64,000 nucleotides of DNA, taken from positions 9,982,001 through 10,046,000 of the forward strand of contig CM059621.1 of assembly GCA_030435675.1 (NCBI GenBank). Reading direction: 5' to 3'. The first letter of the stretch is position 1. Each line of letters begins with the position of its first letter. Position numbers and translations under genes: made by a program. The notes below the pieces were generated by a model that made no database searches, had not been told where the DNA came from, and saw only the letters and a program-made list of their open reading frames with translations. The stretch is from Steinernema hermaphroditum (lineage: Eukaryota > Nematoda > Chromadorea > Rhabditida > Steinernematidae). Positions 53,362 through 64,000 of this stretch are shown piece by piece.

Positions 53362-55030
53362 CGGCGCGCCAGATCAACACGGAACCGTAATCTGAAAAAT
53401 GATTGCATCAGAATAGAGGAACATTCCGGCACCACGGAAGCGGAAGAACCAAACACCGAATTCCTTGTGATACGTGACAGTTTAATTCCTTTTGACTTTC
53501 GAGTACCGTATGTCAATACGCGAGATTGAGGCAAAAGGTGCAAGACCGGGCGCCTGTGTGTTTTTTTGGAATTTCCCTAGTCGTCGAGGCCATCTTCGAG
53601 ACATCCAGACAGTCTGTCTGAGTGGATTAGACATATAGACAAAGACCCGTTCCCATTTGTGCTCTCCTCCTCGCTCGATCCTCTTCCGAAGCCTCCGAAG
53701 ACATCGGTGTCCGAAGTCGGCACTTCCGTGTCCTCTGGCGCCTCCAGCGAAGCTTGCACCGGCGCGCGGATCACCTGACTTCTCTGCTTTTTCTTCAGCC
53801 ACTTTCTTAGCCTCTTCCTTCGCCCCTTCTTGCATCTCCGAACCTTCGTCCGCGCCTCGCCGCGGCGACGAGTGATCGGCCCTCTCGGCGCCCGGGAAAC
53901 AGATCGATCTCCTCCTCGGGGACTGATCCGGCGCCGTCCCCTCCCTCCGCTCTCCTCCGTCATGTCCACGTCCAAGTGATCACTTCCTTGGGATCGCCCC
54001 TCCCTCCGTCTCTTCGTCTCCATCGATTGATCGCCTTCGGCGCTCCCCGGAATCGGCGTCGCCGCTTTTTGCCCTCCACTTCTTCGTTTTAGGAGATCCT
54101 CCGGAGGACTTCGACTCCAGACACGCGCTTCCGCCCGCCCCGACGCCTGTCAGTCCCAATTAGACGCCCCGAGGCGACCTGTTTTCCCCGCGGGCCTCTT
54201 TACTCCCTTTGCGCGTCTCGCGAACTCCTTTCTGCTCTCCACCGCCGTTTAAGTCGATTGACCGTCCCGAAACTATGATCTGAAGCCGCACTGAGTCATG
54301 AATCTGGCCACCTGGATCGGCGTCCACCTCCTTCTTGCCCAGGTTCGTTCCCTCCCTCTTCTCCAGAAATTTCTCTACAAATGAGTAGTCAGCGGATGCG
54401 TCCGCGTAATCCATCAATCTCCTCACAAAAGGTAAATGTTTATTTTCGGCCGGATCGCGGCCGCCCATCCTCCCCGGAAGGCGCAGTCATCATAACCGGT
54501 GCCGAGGAACTCCCTCGGCACCGGTTATGATGACTCCAGTGCCGGGGGGCGACGGGAAAGTGCCCTCGGAAGCGCGTTTTATGACAGTATGACGCCGCAC
54601 CGGGCCAGCGCGAATAAACATTTGTCGACTGGAGCGGAGAACAGCCGCTCGATTACGAGGCCGGGAGGCGGAGGGCCGAGGGAGGGGAGAGGATGTACGC
54701 GGCGATTTATGAAGTGTCGTGAAGACGGATCTGCATGCCGATCGCGCAAAAACCTCGCGCTGATGAAGTGCGAAGTGCCGAAAGTATTCAGAATCGACGA
54801 GGGGAGAAACGGGGAAATTGGCAATTAGTGGGCACAAAAACAGAACCAAGGAAGTTCGTGTGGCCGAAGGCTCTGCTTTGGCGAAGTAGGGGGCAAGTGC
54901 AGGCCTTCGTGACAGACAAGCATACGTGGTACTGTAAGGAACGAGAATCTCCTCTTAAACAAGATGCTGCTCCTGAGCGGCCCTTTCCCCGGTTTGGCCA
55001 CCCGAAGCACATGATGTCCCCTGGTTTCAG
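53362..55030. promoter_or_regulatory. Divergent interval pssy-1 / acetylcholinesterase
   Basis: 1.67 kb holding the pssy-1 promoter and presumably the missing first exon(s) of the acetylcholinesterase gene. Minus-strand frames at 53577-54023 and 54160-54468 are Arg/Lys/Ser-rich and low-complexity; I do not support them as genes. A perfect hairpin lies at 54485. Confidence 0.45.
54485..54535. repeat. Perfect 23-bp hairpin
   Basis: AGTCATCATAACCGGTGCCG (20 of the 23 stem bases) is followed after a 5-nt loop by its exact reverse complement. It stands alone in GC-rich DNA between two genes. Origin unknown: a small palindromic element, or a hairpin RNA precursor. Confidence 0.7.
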
Positions 55031-58000
55031 CCGATCCTCGGCGACGTCCTTGTCACTTTACACGATGGATCTCCACTGATTGGCGAAAACATGCCCAGCC
55101 CGAGCGGCAAGCTGATCTCTCAATTCCTCGGGATTCCGTTCGGCGAGCCGCCGATAGGGAAGCTCCGGTTCCGGAAGCCGCGGCCGAAGCAGCCATGGCG
55201 CCAGCCCCTCAACGCCACCATTCCCCCGAAATCGTGCGTCCAGGTTGGTGCCTTTCGAGGATCCTCTGACCCGCTTGCAGAGCCTCGACACCTACTTCGG
55301 CGACTTCGAGGGCGCTACGATGTGGAACACGAACGTGCCGTCGTCGGAGGACTGCCTTTACCTGAACGTGTACGTCCCGGGGAGGGTGGATCCCCAGAAG
55401 CGGCTCGCCGTGATGGTGTGGGTCTACGGTGGCGGCTTCTGGAGTGGCTGCTCGACACTGGACGTCTACGACGGCAAGATCCTAGCCGGCGAGGAGAACG
55501 TCATCGTGGTGTCGATGAACTACCGCGTCTCCGTCTTCGGTTTCCTCTACATGGCCCGCGAGGAGGCGCCGGGCAATATGGGCCTCTGGGACCAGCTTCT
55601 GGCCATCAAGTGGGTGCACAAGAATATCGACCTGTTCGGCGGCGACCCGGAGCGCGTCACGCTCTTCGGGGAGAGCGCCGGCGCCGCCTCCGTCTCCATG
55701 CACATGCTGAGCTCGAAGAGCGCGCCCTATTTCCAGAGGGCGATCGTACAGAGCGGCTCCGCCACGTCGCCCTGGGCCATCGATAGCCGGAAGGTGGCGC
55801 TGAGTCGTCCCGTGGCGCTCTACGAGCACATGCGCTGCGGCAATATGAGCAGCAAGGACCCCGACGGCTGGAACATGGACCGCGTCCTCGACTGCCTCCT
55901 CAGCGCCAGCGCCGAGAGCATACGGTAGGGGGTACGGTAACGCACGGCGACGTCGGCGTTCAGGGACTCCGAGTGGGCGCCAGTGATGGAGTTCGCTGAC
56001 TTCCCCTGGGTGCCGGTCATCGACGGCGACTTCCTCACCGAACAGGCGAGCACCTCGCTCAAGCAGGGCCACTTCAAGACCACCCAGCTGCTTGCCGGTT
56101 CCAACCTCGACGAGGCCATCTACTTCATCGTCTACCAGCTGGCGGTAAGCGCCCGCGCGCACGCCTGACCCATCCCTCCCATCGCTGCAGGACATCTTCC
56201 CGCCCAACGAGTTCTTCAAGAAGAAGGAGTTCATCACAGACCGCGAGACGTGGCTCCAGAGCATCTCGAACTTGCTTCCGCGCCAGATGCTCAAGTCCTC
56301 GCTGGCGCTCGCCTCCATCATCCACGAGTATGAGCCCTCGGAGCTGCCAGTGCGGCCACACGACTGGATCGACAGCATGGACAAGATGCTCGGTGACCTC
56401 CAGTTCACCTGCAACGTAAACGAGCTCGCTCTGGCGCACTCCCTCCACGGCGGCGACACCTACTACTACTACTTCACGCACCGCGCCTCCCAGCAAACCT
56501 GGCCCGCCTGGATGGGCGTCCTCCACGGCTACGAGATCAACTTCATCTTCGGCGAGCCCTACAACACCAAGAAGTACCGCTACTCCGAGGAGGAACGCGA
56601 GCTCGCCAGCCGCTTCATGCGCTACTGGGCCAACTTCGCCAGGACCGGGTAGCTACGCCTCCCCCGTGCTGAACATACGTCTTTCTAGGGACCCCAACAA
56701 GAACCCCGACGGCACGTACACACCTGACATCTGGCCCCTCTACACGGCCTCCTCCATGGAGTACATGAACCTCACCGTCGAGTCGGACTACGCGAAAGGT
56801 GCCAAGAGGATCGGCACGGGGCCGCGCAGGAAACAATGCTCCTTCTGGAAGGCCCTCCTCCCCAACATCATGTCCGCTGCTGGTAAGCGCTTACACTCGA
56901 TTCCCACCGGAAGCCGCTCAGGGACGTGGAGACTCGCGCGCGCCACACTTAGAAGAACCGTACAAAATTCAAACCACAAGCCATTCACAGAAATGCAAAC
57001 ACTCCCTTTAGTACGGTGCAATTACCACGCGCCGGCAACCTGCCTTCAGCCTCACATCTACACGAGCGCCGCCACGTTGAATATTGAGAAGTACAACTCT
57101 AAAACTGGATGTCGACAGATACACTCACAAGGGAACATTTTAAAGGGACAGGGTCATCGTGAAAAAATTTTCTCAAATCTTTCTGAGAGTTCCACAACAT
57201 CTTCCCAGTTTTTGACGGCGAACACGATGGTGAAATCCGTTTCGCTGCAGGCCTGCAGGTTTTCGAGCTACAATTCTTCTACCGAAAGCTGGCATTTACT
57301 GGAGTTTGCTTGGCATTAGCACGTAGTCCCTGATAATTTCGATTTGTCTACTATAACCATTTCTTGCAACATATGCAGCCGGAATACTCTACGTTGACGT
57401 GCGTGTTTGGTGAAGTGGTAGTGTGTTGTGCTTGAAGACTATATACACGGGTTCGGCACCTCGTGAGGCCAGAATTTTTTCTTCGACGTTCTTGGTCCGT
57501 TCTGAATCTCAACGAGCTTCCTTAAAATCCAGATCGAGAGCATAAGTTTTTAATTTTTGTTTCTCTTCTTGCTCTCAGTGTAAATTCTACGTTATCCTAC
57601 TTTTACAGCCTCTAAAGCGTTTTATTGTTGAGGTGCAAAGTTGACACATGACCAAAAGGCAGGAATGAAATTTACAGTGATATGGAAAGCGGCTAAAGAT
57701 GGAACCATGATGTCCTGATTACTTTCTAAAAATGTTAGCCACTGTCGACTACATTATGGCTAAGACTGGCCTTAAGATGATCACCCTTAGGTAAAAACAA
57801 TCAGTGGTAAGAGTCTTGCTCAAAAGGCGGTCCACCCGGGTTCGGTTCCCACCAGCGAGCAAAATTTTTAACTTTTATCTACCTGTCGTTTACTGTATTC
57901 CGTTAGAAAAAACATGTAAGAAAATCAGGAAACCATTTTTGCACTTATATTTCATGTCTTCGTGCCTATTATAAGAGTCATCTAAAGGCCATTTTCAATC

Positions 58001-60135
58001 ACCATGTAATCGCCAGCGGCTAATAATTTGAGAAAGCAATCAGGACATCTAGTGCATGAAGAAACCATGTTAATTTTTGTTTAGCCGCTTTCCATATCAC
58101 TGTAAATTTCATCCCTGCCATTTGGTCATCTGTCACCTTTGCTAAAGCGCCGACGCTGGTCGCTTTCGATCGGTGCGTGTGGTGAATTGGACGGGGCGCT
58201 CGCCGTACCGTGCTGGGTTCCTTCAGCGCGTAGAAGATAACCGCAGCCCGTGCCACGCGGGTTTCGTTCCCTCCGTCCGCTTCTTTCTTCTCCGAGACTT
58301 CTTTCTTGACGATCCTTGTCCGACAACGAGACTGGCAGTCACCGACGCTAATGAAACTACCGAGACCGAAAGAAGAGAATGCGCAGTCACCGACGCTAGT
58401 GAGCTACAGTCCGAGAGAAGAGAGAGATTGGCAGTCACCGACGCTAGTGAGCTACCGAGTTGCAAATACACGAGAATCGCGGTTACAAACGATTTACTCG
58501 CGTCCGAATAGCAACAAAACAAAGCAGCAAATCGCAGAAAATACTGCGGTCACTCAAACGGTGAACAACAACAATCAACGCAATAAAATCCCTCCTTGCA
58601 CTTCCGCCTCTCGCGCGCTTCTTCCGGAACCTTCTCTGGCCTCGCTCGCTTGGTGAAAGTCTTCTGTTCCTTCCAAATCGCGCGGGAAATCAGCAGCTCC
58701 GTGGTTTTGAATCTTGAAATGCGCGGGAAATCCTGCCGCTCCGAGTCGCGTGCAGCGACATTTGCACCTCAACAATAAAATGCTTTAGATTCTGTAAAAG
58801 TAGGATAACGCAGAATTTACACTCAGATCAAGAAGAGAAACAAAATTGAAAACCAACGCTGTTACTGGGCTTCGAACCTGCGAGTAGAAGTTTCGTAACC
58901 AGCAGCCTTACCACTTGACCACACAAAAAACTTGCCGTAGCTGGGCTGAAAGCACTATAACCCCACTGCACAATTTTAAAACTGCATTGTACACCCTGCC
59001 AAGTGCCCATGGGCCGCTAATATTTTGTAGGATTAATACACTGCACCAGTACTATTAGTGTACTAAATTTCAGTCGAATCGGCTGGGGGCACCTTAACAA
59101 TGTTCCCTTGTCAGATTAAAAAATCTCTTCGGGGGTTCCCGCCACGCCTTTCGCGGCATTATAAGAATCGTATGTTCGTACAGCGCCGAAACTACAATGG
59201 GATTTTTGAGTTTGTGGATAAGTCGCATGTTTTCTTCACGTACGAGATGTCATTAAAAAACTGAAATGCAATCTCTGATGAGAAGGACGAGCTGCGCAAT
59301 CTGTTCTGCCAGTTTGGACAAGATAGCAGGCAAAAAAACTAGAGTAGACACATGTCGGAGAGATAAAAAACCTATCTCCTCCGTGGAATTTCCACCTCTG
59401 GCGCTAAGTGATGGCTCAAACGATCCGCCAGAGACAGATCTACAAAACAATGCTGAGTTATTTCGAAATCACATCTCGTGTGCGAAGAAAGACGCGATTC
59501 ATGCACAAACTCAAAAATCCCATTGTAATTTCGGCGCTGTACGAACATACGATCCTTACAACGCCGCGAAAGGCGTGGCGGGAGCACTCGCCGTTTTGCC
59601 GAGAGATTTTTTAATCTGACTATAGCAACAATTGTTAGGCTAGTCAAAATCAAAACGAACTCAGAACGCAAAAGTCAAGGAGAAGAAGCCACTTGACACC
59701 AAAGGAGATATAAACGAAAATCAAACAGCCAGCAGCCAAAACAGTCAAACAGCGAGATATTTCCACACACACAGTTCGTTTCACATTCGATCGCACTCCA
59801 CTCGCGCGGCAGACGTTGCCCGCCAAACAGTTCCTGGCCGGACCAGCACCGAAACGAATGTCTCATCTATTGTGTCGGCAGAGTACGGTGGACGACATAC
59901 ATAGTACTTCACAATGAAAAGCTGAGGTAGAGCGGAGTGTCTATGGCTGCGCGGGACGGGCTAGTAGAATAGCGTTGAGTGAGTGCTTTCAGCGGACGTC
60001 GGTGAGACGTTCATCCGGTGGAAGCAGCAGATGGACCGGTGGGAGAACGACTACATCGCCGACTGGCAGCTGCAGTTCGAGCAGTACAAGAAGTACCAGA
60101 CGTTCCGCTACTCGGACCAGCATGGCCATTGCTGA
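55031..60135 (+). CDS. ace-1: Acetylcholinesterase, T-tailed form; 5' exon not found
   Basis: Exons in consistent phase: 55031-55243, 55281-55924, 55964-56144, 56191-56648, 56689-56882 and 59993-60135 (610 residues from the first exon found). The alpha/beta-hydrolase fold shows the N-terminal LISQFLGIPFGEPP, choline-site tryptophan in MWNTNVPSSEDCLYLN, GGGFWSG oxyanion loop, and the triad: Ser in FGESAGAAS, Glu in SNLDEAIYF, His in HGYEINFIFG. The last exon, 3.1 kb away, is a T-peptide: RWKQQMDRWENDYIADWQLQ with regularly spaced aromatic residues and a final HGHC-stop, the amphipathic tail and terminal cysteine that tetramerise and anchor synaptic enzyme. Phase 1 matches at that join. In C. 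elegans such a tail characterises ACE-1, hence the symbol. It hydrolyses acetylcholine at synapses. The signal-peptide exon should lie between 53362 and 55030 but was not recognised. Confidence 0.9.
57140..57545. mobile_element. TTAA MITE, left half only (copy 3)
   Basis: Starts TTAA-AGGGACAGGGTCATCGTG and follows the left arm and the inner part of the 29414 element, then breaks off near 57545 without the right arm. Located in the last intron of the acetylcholinesterase gene. Confidence 0.7.
57552..58848. mobile_element. Nested palindromic element in the acetylcholinesterase intron
   Basis: The outer arms 57552-57645 and 58755-58848 are inverted (TGTTTCTCTTCTTG... versus CAAGAAGAGAAACA; TGAGGTGCAAAG versus TTTGCACCTCA). 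An inner inverted pair, 57640-57697 and 58080-58137, has TTTACAGTGATATGGAAAGCGGC and its complement. The inner part includes a tRNA-like segment (57800-57860, B-box GGGTTCGGTTCCC). Confidence 0.6.
58331..58465 (+). repeat. Three-copy tandem repeat of about 50 bp
   Basis: The unit GCAGTCACCGACGCTAGTGAGC plus an ACCGAGACCGAAAGAAGAGA-like segment is repeated three times, with a partial fourth (GCGGTTACAAACGA). In one frame it encodes AVTDASEL repeats in a 112-codon open frame (58173-58511); whether it is translated is unknown. Confidence 0.6.
58854..58924 (-). other. tRNA-like sequence
   Basis: On the minus strand it has GGTCAAGTGGTAAGGC (D-arm/A-box) and GCAGGTTCGAAGCC (B-box). The acceptor and T stems do not pair well, so it is a tRNA-derived relic lying just outside the palindromic element. 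Confidence 0.4.
59110..59620. mobile_element. Inverted-repeat element starting GTCAGATTAAAAAATCTC
   Basis: About 510 bp. GTCAGATTAAAAAATCTC on the left is mirrored by GAGATTTTTTAATCTGAC on the right; the arms share GTATGTTCGTACAGCGCCGAAA and CAATGGGATTTTTGAGTTTGTG. A diverged half-copy is at 11990-12208. Lies in the last intron of the acetylcholinesterase gene. Confidence 0.7.
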
Positions 60136-60193
60136 GCCGAGGCGTTGTTGCTTTGTTGTTTGTAAATACTTCGCCCCTTCGGTCCTTTGCGAG

Positions 60194-60199
60194 AATAAA
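60194..60199 (+). terminator. Poly(A) signal of acetylcholinesterase
   Basis: AATAAA at 60194, 59 nt after the stop; a second AATAAA occurs near 60242. The convergent collagen gene has a minus-strand AATAAA near 60216-60221, so the two 3' untranslated regions probably overlap. Confidence 0.6.
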
Positions 60200-60356
60200 G
60201 TGTCATGTTTAGTCATTTATTTCCATTTTCAATATTATAACAATAAAGGGAAGGCAATAGATGATGGCAGTTAGAAGAAGACGACGAAATGGGTTAGTCA
60301 ACGAGGGCGTAAAGCTATCTGTGGGGCAGTAGATGGAGACCTTTGAGGGGGCTGGC

Positions 60357-63300
60357 TCAGCGGCGAGGGTCGGCGGATGCGCGGATGCACACCTGGCAGC
60401 GGGAAACGCGCGTCCGGAGGTTGCCCGACTTCAGAGTGTCGCCTTCGGGACTCTGAAAGAGGAGGTCAGGGCTGCGCTGGCTGGTAGGGCCTACCGTGAA
60501 CTGCTGGTGGTCCTCGACGGTGGCGAGCCAGAAGGAGAACTGGTTGGCGAAGTACATGCAGGAGCCGCGGGCGCCGTTGCACTCGATGAAGGGCGTTGCG
60601 CGGAAGTCCTCGAGGCAGGAGCCAGGCGAGCTGAGCGACTGACCGCCACCCTCGGCGCCGGCCGCCGTGTGCATGGCGAAGGAGTAGCCGATCCAGAGGG
60701 AGTTCCAGCCGTTGGGACAGTTCGGGATCTGGATGGTCTGCGAGTGGACGGCGATAACGTTGCTGGGCGCCTCACAGACGGCACAGCGCGATATGTAGGG
60801 CTCGATCTGGGCCTGTTCCACGGGCATCATGGGGATGGGGGCCGAGGTGCTCAGCCAGTAGCTCTTGTCGTTGCGGTTGGCGTAATTGCAGACGTTGTTG
60901 ATGTCACAGAACATGAAGGGGAGCGTAGAGAAGCGCGTGAGGCACGAGCCGGCGTGGCCGAGGTCCTGGTTGTGCGCCTTTTCGTTGCCTTCCATGTAGA
61001 GGAACGAGTAGCCGTCCCACAGCTTCGTCTGACCCTGCGGACACTCGGGGATCGCCTCCGTTTGACTGTGGCGCACCAGAATGTGGCCGTCGCGGTACGA
61101 CGGGCCGGGCGCGCCGGGTGGTCCTACGTCTCCGGGGTAGCCGGGGCCGCCGGGACGACCGTCGAGGCCAGGGAAGCCGGGAAGACCCGGGTGGCCCTTC
61201 TCGCCGGAGAGGCCGGGCTGTCCAGGGAAGCCGTCGGCGCCCTTCAGACCCGGCAGGCCGGGCGGTCCGTTGGGGCCAGGGGGGCCGTCGAGACCTGGAA
61301 GGCCGGGTTCTCCTCGGATGCCGGGCACGCCCATCAGTCCGGATTCTCCCTTGTGGCCAGGCTGGCGAAGGGGGGATGGGCCAGGGGGGCCGGGAGGACC
61401 CTGGGGACCGTCGAAACCGCGGCCTCCTTCGCGTCCAGGGGCTCCGGGGAGTCCGGGTTCTCCCTTCGCGCCAGAAAGTCCAGGAAGACCGGGCTGTCCG
61501 GGGAGGCCGGAGTCTCCCTTGAGTCCTGGAAGCCCAGGAAGTCCACCGTCACCTGAAGTCGGCTTGTGAAGTTCAGGAGCAGTCCGACCTGCACGTACCC
61601 TTCAGTCCAGGAACTCCAGGAGGTCCAGGAGGCCCTTGCAGTCCGGGGAGTCCGCTATCGCCTTTGAGTCCGGGTTGGCCGGGGAGTCCGGCGACGCCGG
61701 GGGCGCCGGGTAGTCCGTCATCTCCGCGTTTTCCGGGGAGTCCGGGCATTCCGGGTTCTCCCTTGGCTCCAGGAAGGCCGGGGAATCCACTCTCTCCCTT
61801 GGTGCCGGGGAATCCAGGGAGGCCAGGCTGGCCGACCTCTCCCTTCAGTCCTGGGAGTCCGGAGGTACCAGGGGCGCCAGGTGCTCCGGGCAGACCGGCG
61901 ACACCCTTCAGACCGGGGATAGATTGACCTGAAACGGTGGGTGGACCCTTCCGGAGAAGTTCGGGGGCTTACCAGGAATTCCAGGAGCTCCGGGAAGGCC
62001 GGGGGCGCCCTTGATGCCGGGGAGTCCAGATTGTCCGTCGAAGCCGGGCTGTCCGGGGAAGCCGGCGTCTCCCTTCTGGCCGGGGGCTCCCGGGATACCG
62101 TCGAGTCCAGGAGCGCCCGATTGTCCTTTGAGGCCAGGGAATCCGGGAGCTCCAGGGTTTCCCTTGGATCCGACGGGTCCTTGGAGACCAGGAGCACCGG
62201 GGTAACCGGGTTCGCCCTTCATGCCGGGGAGGCCGTCGAGTCCTCGATCTCCTGGGAGGCCGGGGAGGCCGCTCTCGCCCTTGTCGCCGCGAATGCCGGG
62301 GACGCCGCGGGGTCCTTCGGGTCCGGAGGTGCCGGGAGCGCCGGGCTGGCCAGGGAAACCGGGGTTTCCTTTCTCACCATTCAGTCCAGGAAGACCAGGC
62401 TGTCCTTCACGTCCTGGAGCGCCAGGATATCCCTAAAAGCGCCGTCAGCTCTGGGGGTGGAGGGGGCGGACTCACGGGTTCACCCTTGAGGCCAGGGAAA
62501 CCGGGCGCGCCGTCCATTCCCTTGGATCCGGGGGCGCCTGGACGTCCCATCTTGCCGGGGATTCCAGGAAGTCCTTTCTCTCCGGAGATGCCGGGCTGTC
62601 CGTAGCCAGGCACTCCTTGTTCTCCCTTCATGCCGGGCAGTCCTGAGAGTCCGGGGGGTCCTTGGGGTCCGCGCAGACCTGGCTGGCCTGGAAGACCGGC
62701 TTCTCCCTTCTGGCCGTCGCGGGCTGCGGGGCCGGGTTCTCCTTTCTCGCCAGGCATTCCATTGAAACCGCGGTCTCCCTTGGTGCCGGGAAGACCGGGA
62801 AGTCCGTCCTTGCCGGGCTGGCCAGGGAGGCCAGGGAAGCCCTTCTCTCCAGGGAGGCCGGGAGCACCAACGTCGCCGGTAAGACCCTTCAGGCCGGGGG
62901 CGCCAGGGGTGCCGGGGAATCCGGGAGCACCTGAAGTCCGTTACTGTAGCTGGGCGCGCACGCGTCGCGTACCTTTCTCTCCAGGAACTCCAGGGAGTCC
63001 AGGGTTACCCTTTTGGCCGGGGTAGCCAGGCTGGCCGGAGAGTCCATCGGGGCCCGGGGCGCCGGGGAGGCCGGCTTCTCCTTTGAGTCCGCCGGCTCCG
63101 GGAAGACCAGGAAGGCCGTCTTCCCCCTTCTGACCGGCGTAGCCGGGCTGGCCAGGTTCTCCAGAGGGTCCGATGGGTCCTTCCTTTCCTGAAATGGCCG
63201 CGAGAGGATGAGAAGAGGTTGAAACGCCTTACCAGGCAATCCGGGGAGTCCGGGTTCTCCCTTGAGGCCAGGGAATCCAGGAGCTCCTGGAGATCCAGGA

Positions 63301-63979
63301 AGTCCGTTGTTTCCGGGGGCGCCAAGAAGGCCGGGGGGTCCGCGAGCTCCTTCGATTCCAGGAAGGCCACCGGGGCCGGGAAGGCCTGTGTCTCCCTTGA
63401 TTCCGGGGAATCCAGGTGGGCCCGGAGGTCCAGTTACGGTGGCTCCGGCTTCACCCTTCTGACCGGGGTATCCGGGCTGTCCGGGACGGCCGGCGTCTCC
63501 TTTCTGTCCAGGCATGCCGGGAAGACCGGGTACTCCTGAAAGAGGCGATGAGCGAAGCGAACGAACAGAAGACACTCACCGTCGATTCCCTTCTCTCCGG
63601 GGACGCCGGGAAGTCCGTCACGGCCGGGGAGGCCAGGCTGGCCCGCGAGGCCCTTGGCTCCGGGCAGACCAGGAAGTCCCGACTGGCCAGGTTCTCCAGG
63701 GACGCCGGGATACCCAGCTTCTCCCTTCGTGCCGGGCATACCGGGCTGCCCGTCTTCTCCGCGGGGTCCGGGCTGCATCTGGTCGAGGGCGGGCGGCGGT
63801 CCGGGAGGTCCCATCTCTCCAGGGGTTCCGGGAAGTCCGGGGAATCCTGCTTCTCCCTTCTGTCCAGGGAAGCCGCTCTGGCCGGGCTGTCCGTAGCCGG
63901 CGTCGCCCTTGAGACCGGGCATGCCGGGTATTCCGTCTTTTCCCGGCTTTCCAGAGAGTCCAGGCAGTCCGGGTTCACC
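60357..63979 (-). CDS. let-2: Collagen IV alpha-2-type chain, 3' part (runs off the window)
   Basis: Long Gly-X-Y triple-helical stretches (with interruptions) occupy exons from 63979 down to about 61090; short introns separate them. The C-terminal NC1 domain (60357-61080) has duplicated halves with conserved cysteines: [69 protein letters not shown], and again [42 protein letters not shown] and [24 protein letters not shown] and NRNDKSYW are alpha-2-like, hence LET-2 rather than EMB-9. It builds basement-membrane networks. The first listed exon begins behind an acceptor at 63980, so 5' exons lie beyond 64000. The last intron (42 nt, between VEDHQQFT and SPEGDTLK) is a multiple of three without stop. 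Confidence 0.93.
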
Positions 63980-64000
63980 CTACACAAGAAGAAGATCTTC

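Noticed and set aside
53577..54023. Minus-strand frame of 148 codons between pssy-1 and ace-1
   Set aside because: Arg/Lys/Ser-rich, no domain, no exon partner; insufficient evidence for a gene.
54961..55010. ATG CTG CTC CTG near 54963 as the acetylcholinesterase signal-peptide exon
   Set aside because: The frame ends in a stop and no GT donor gives the phase 0 required by the exon at 55031.
60333..61556. 407-codon plus-strand frame opposite collagen IV
   Set aside because: Antisense shadow of the Gly-X-Y and NC1 coding sequence.

Overview
This window is nuclear DNA from a nematode, probably a rhabditid. The evidence is many short introns (often 38-60 nt) ending in TTTCAG, start codons sitting directly behind TTTCAG acceptors with no upstream exon (spliced-leader sites), same-strand gene pairs about 100 bp apart, and best matches to animal genes known in Caenorhabditis. 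Exon joins were checked by reading phase wherever one is stated; introns are included in the CDS spans.

Layout. 0.5-1.8 kb: a C2H2 zinc-finger/coiled-coil gene (+). 2.1-4.3 kb: an apparent LSM11-like then LHPP operon (-), divergent from an eEF1B-delta gene (+, 4.8-5.8 kb). 5.8-13.2 kb: a transposon-rich block with inverted-repeat elements, a transposase remnant and an intron-bearing pseudogene fragment of eEF1B. 13.5-16.8 kb: an insulin-receptor-substrate gene (ist-1-like) followed by a TMEM60-like gene, probably an operon. 16.8-20.1 kb: more elements, plus a 79-bp inverted copy of part of the IRS gene. 22.2-23.1 kb: an intronless SoxB gene (-) in about 7 kb of flanking non-coding DNA. 24.4-33.3 kb: a nine-exon RAD21-type cohesin kleisin (-) with two 3-kb introns, one filled by mobile elements. 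34.7-36.0 kb: PARL rhomboid protease (+). 39.0-40.5 kb: HNF4-type nuclear receptor (+). 40.8-41.6 kb: NUDT5-type Nudix hydrolase (-). 42.6-45.5 kb: a WD40 gene (-) and a CAP-domain gene (+) whose start codons overlap in one CATG. 45.6-49.4 kb: EDEM-type GH47 protein (-) with two mutually compatible 3' ends. 49.7-53.4 kb: phosphatidylserine synthase then mitochondrial GluRS (-), probably an operon. 55.0-60.1 kb: acetylcholinesterase (+) with a separate T-tail exon after a 3.1-kb element-filled intron. 60.4-64.0 kb: collagen IV alpha-2 type chain (-), running off the window.

The genes are mostly conserved single-copy functions rather than one pathway. The observations most worth a second look are the LSM11-like protein, the alternative membrane-anchor or PA-domain 3' ends of the EDEM gene, the shared CATG start, the strong excess of the palindromic heptamer TAC[C/G]GTA in introns and spacers, and the two gene-fragment duplications that kept their introns.
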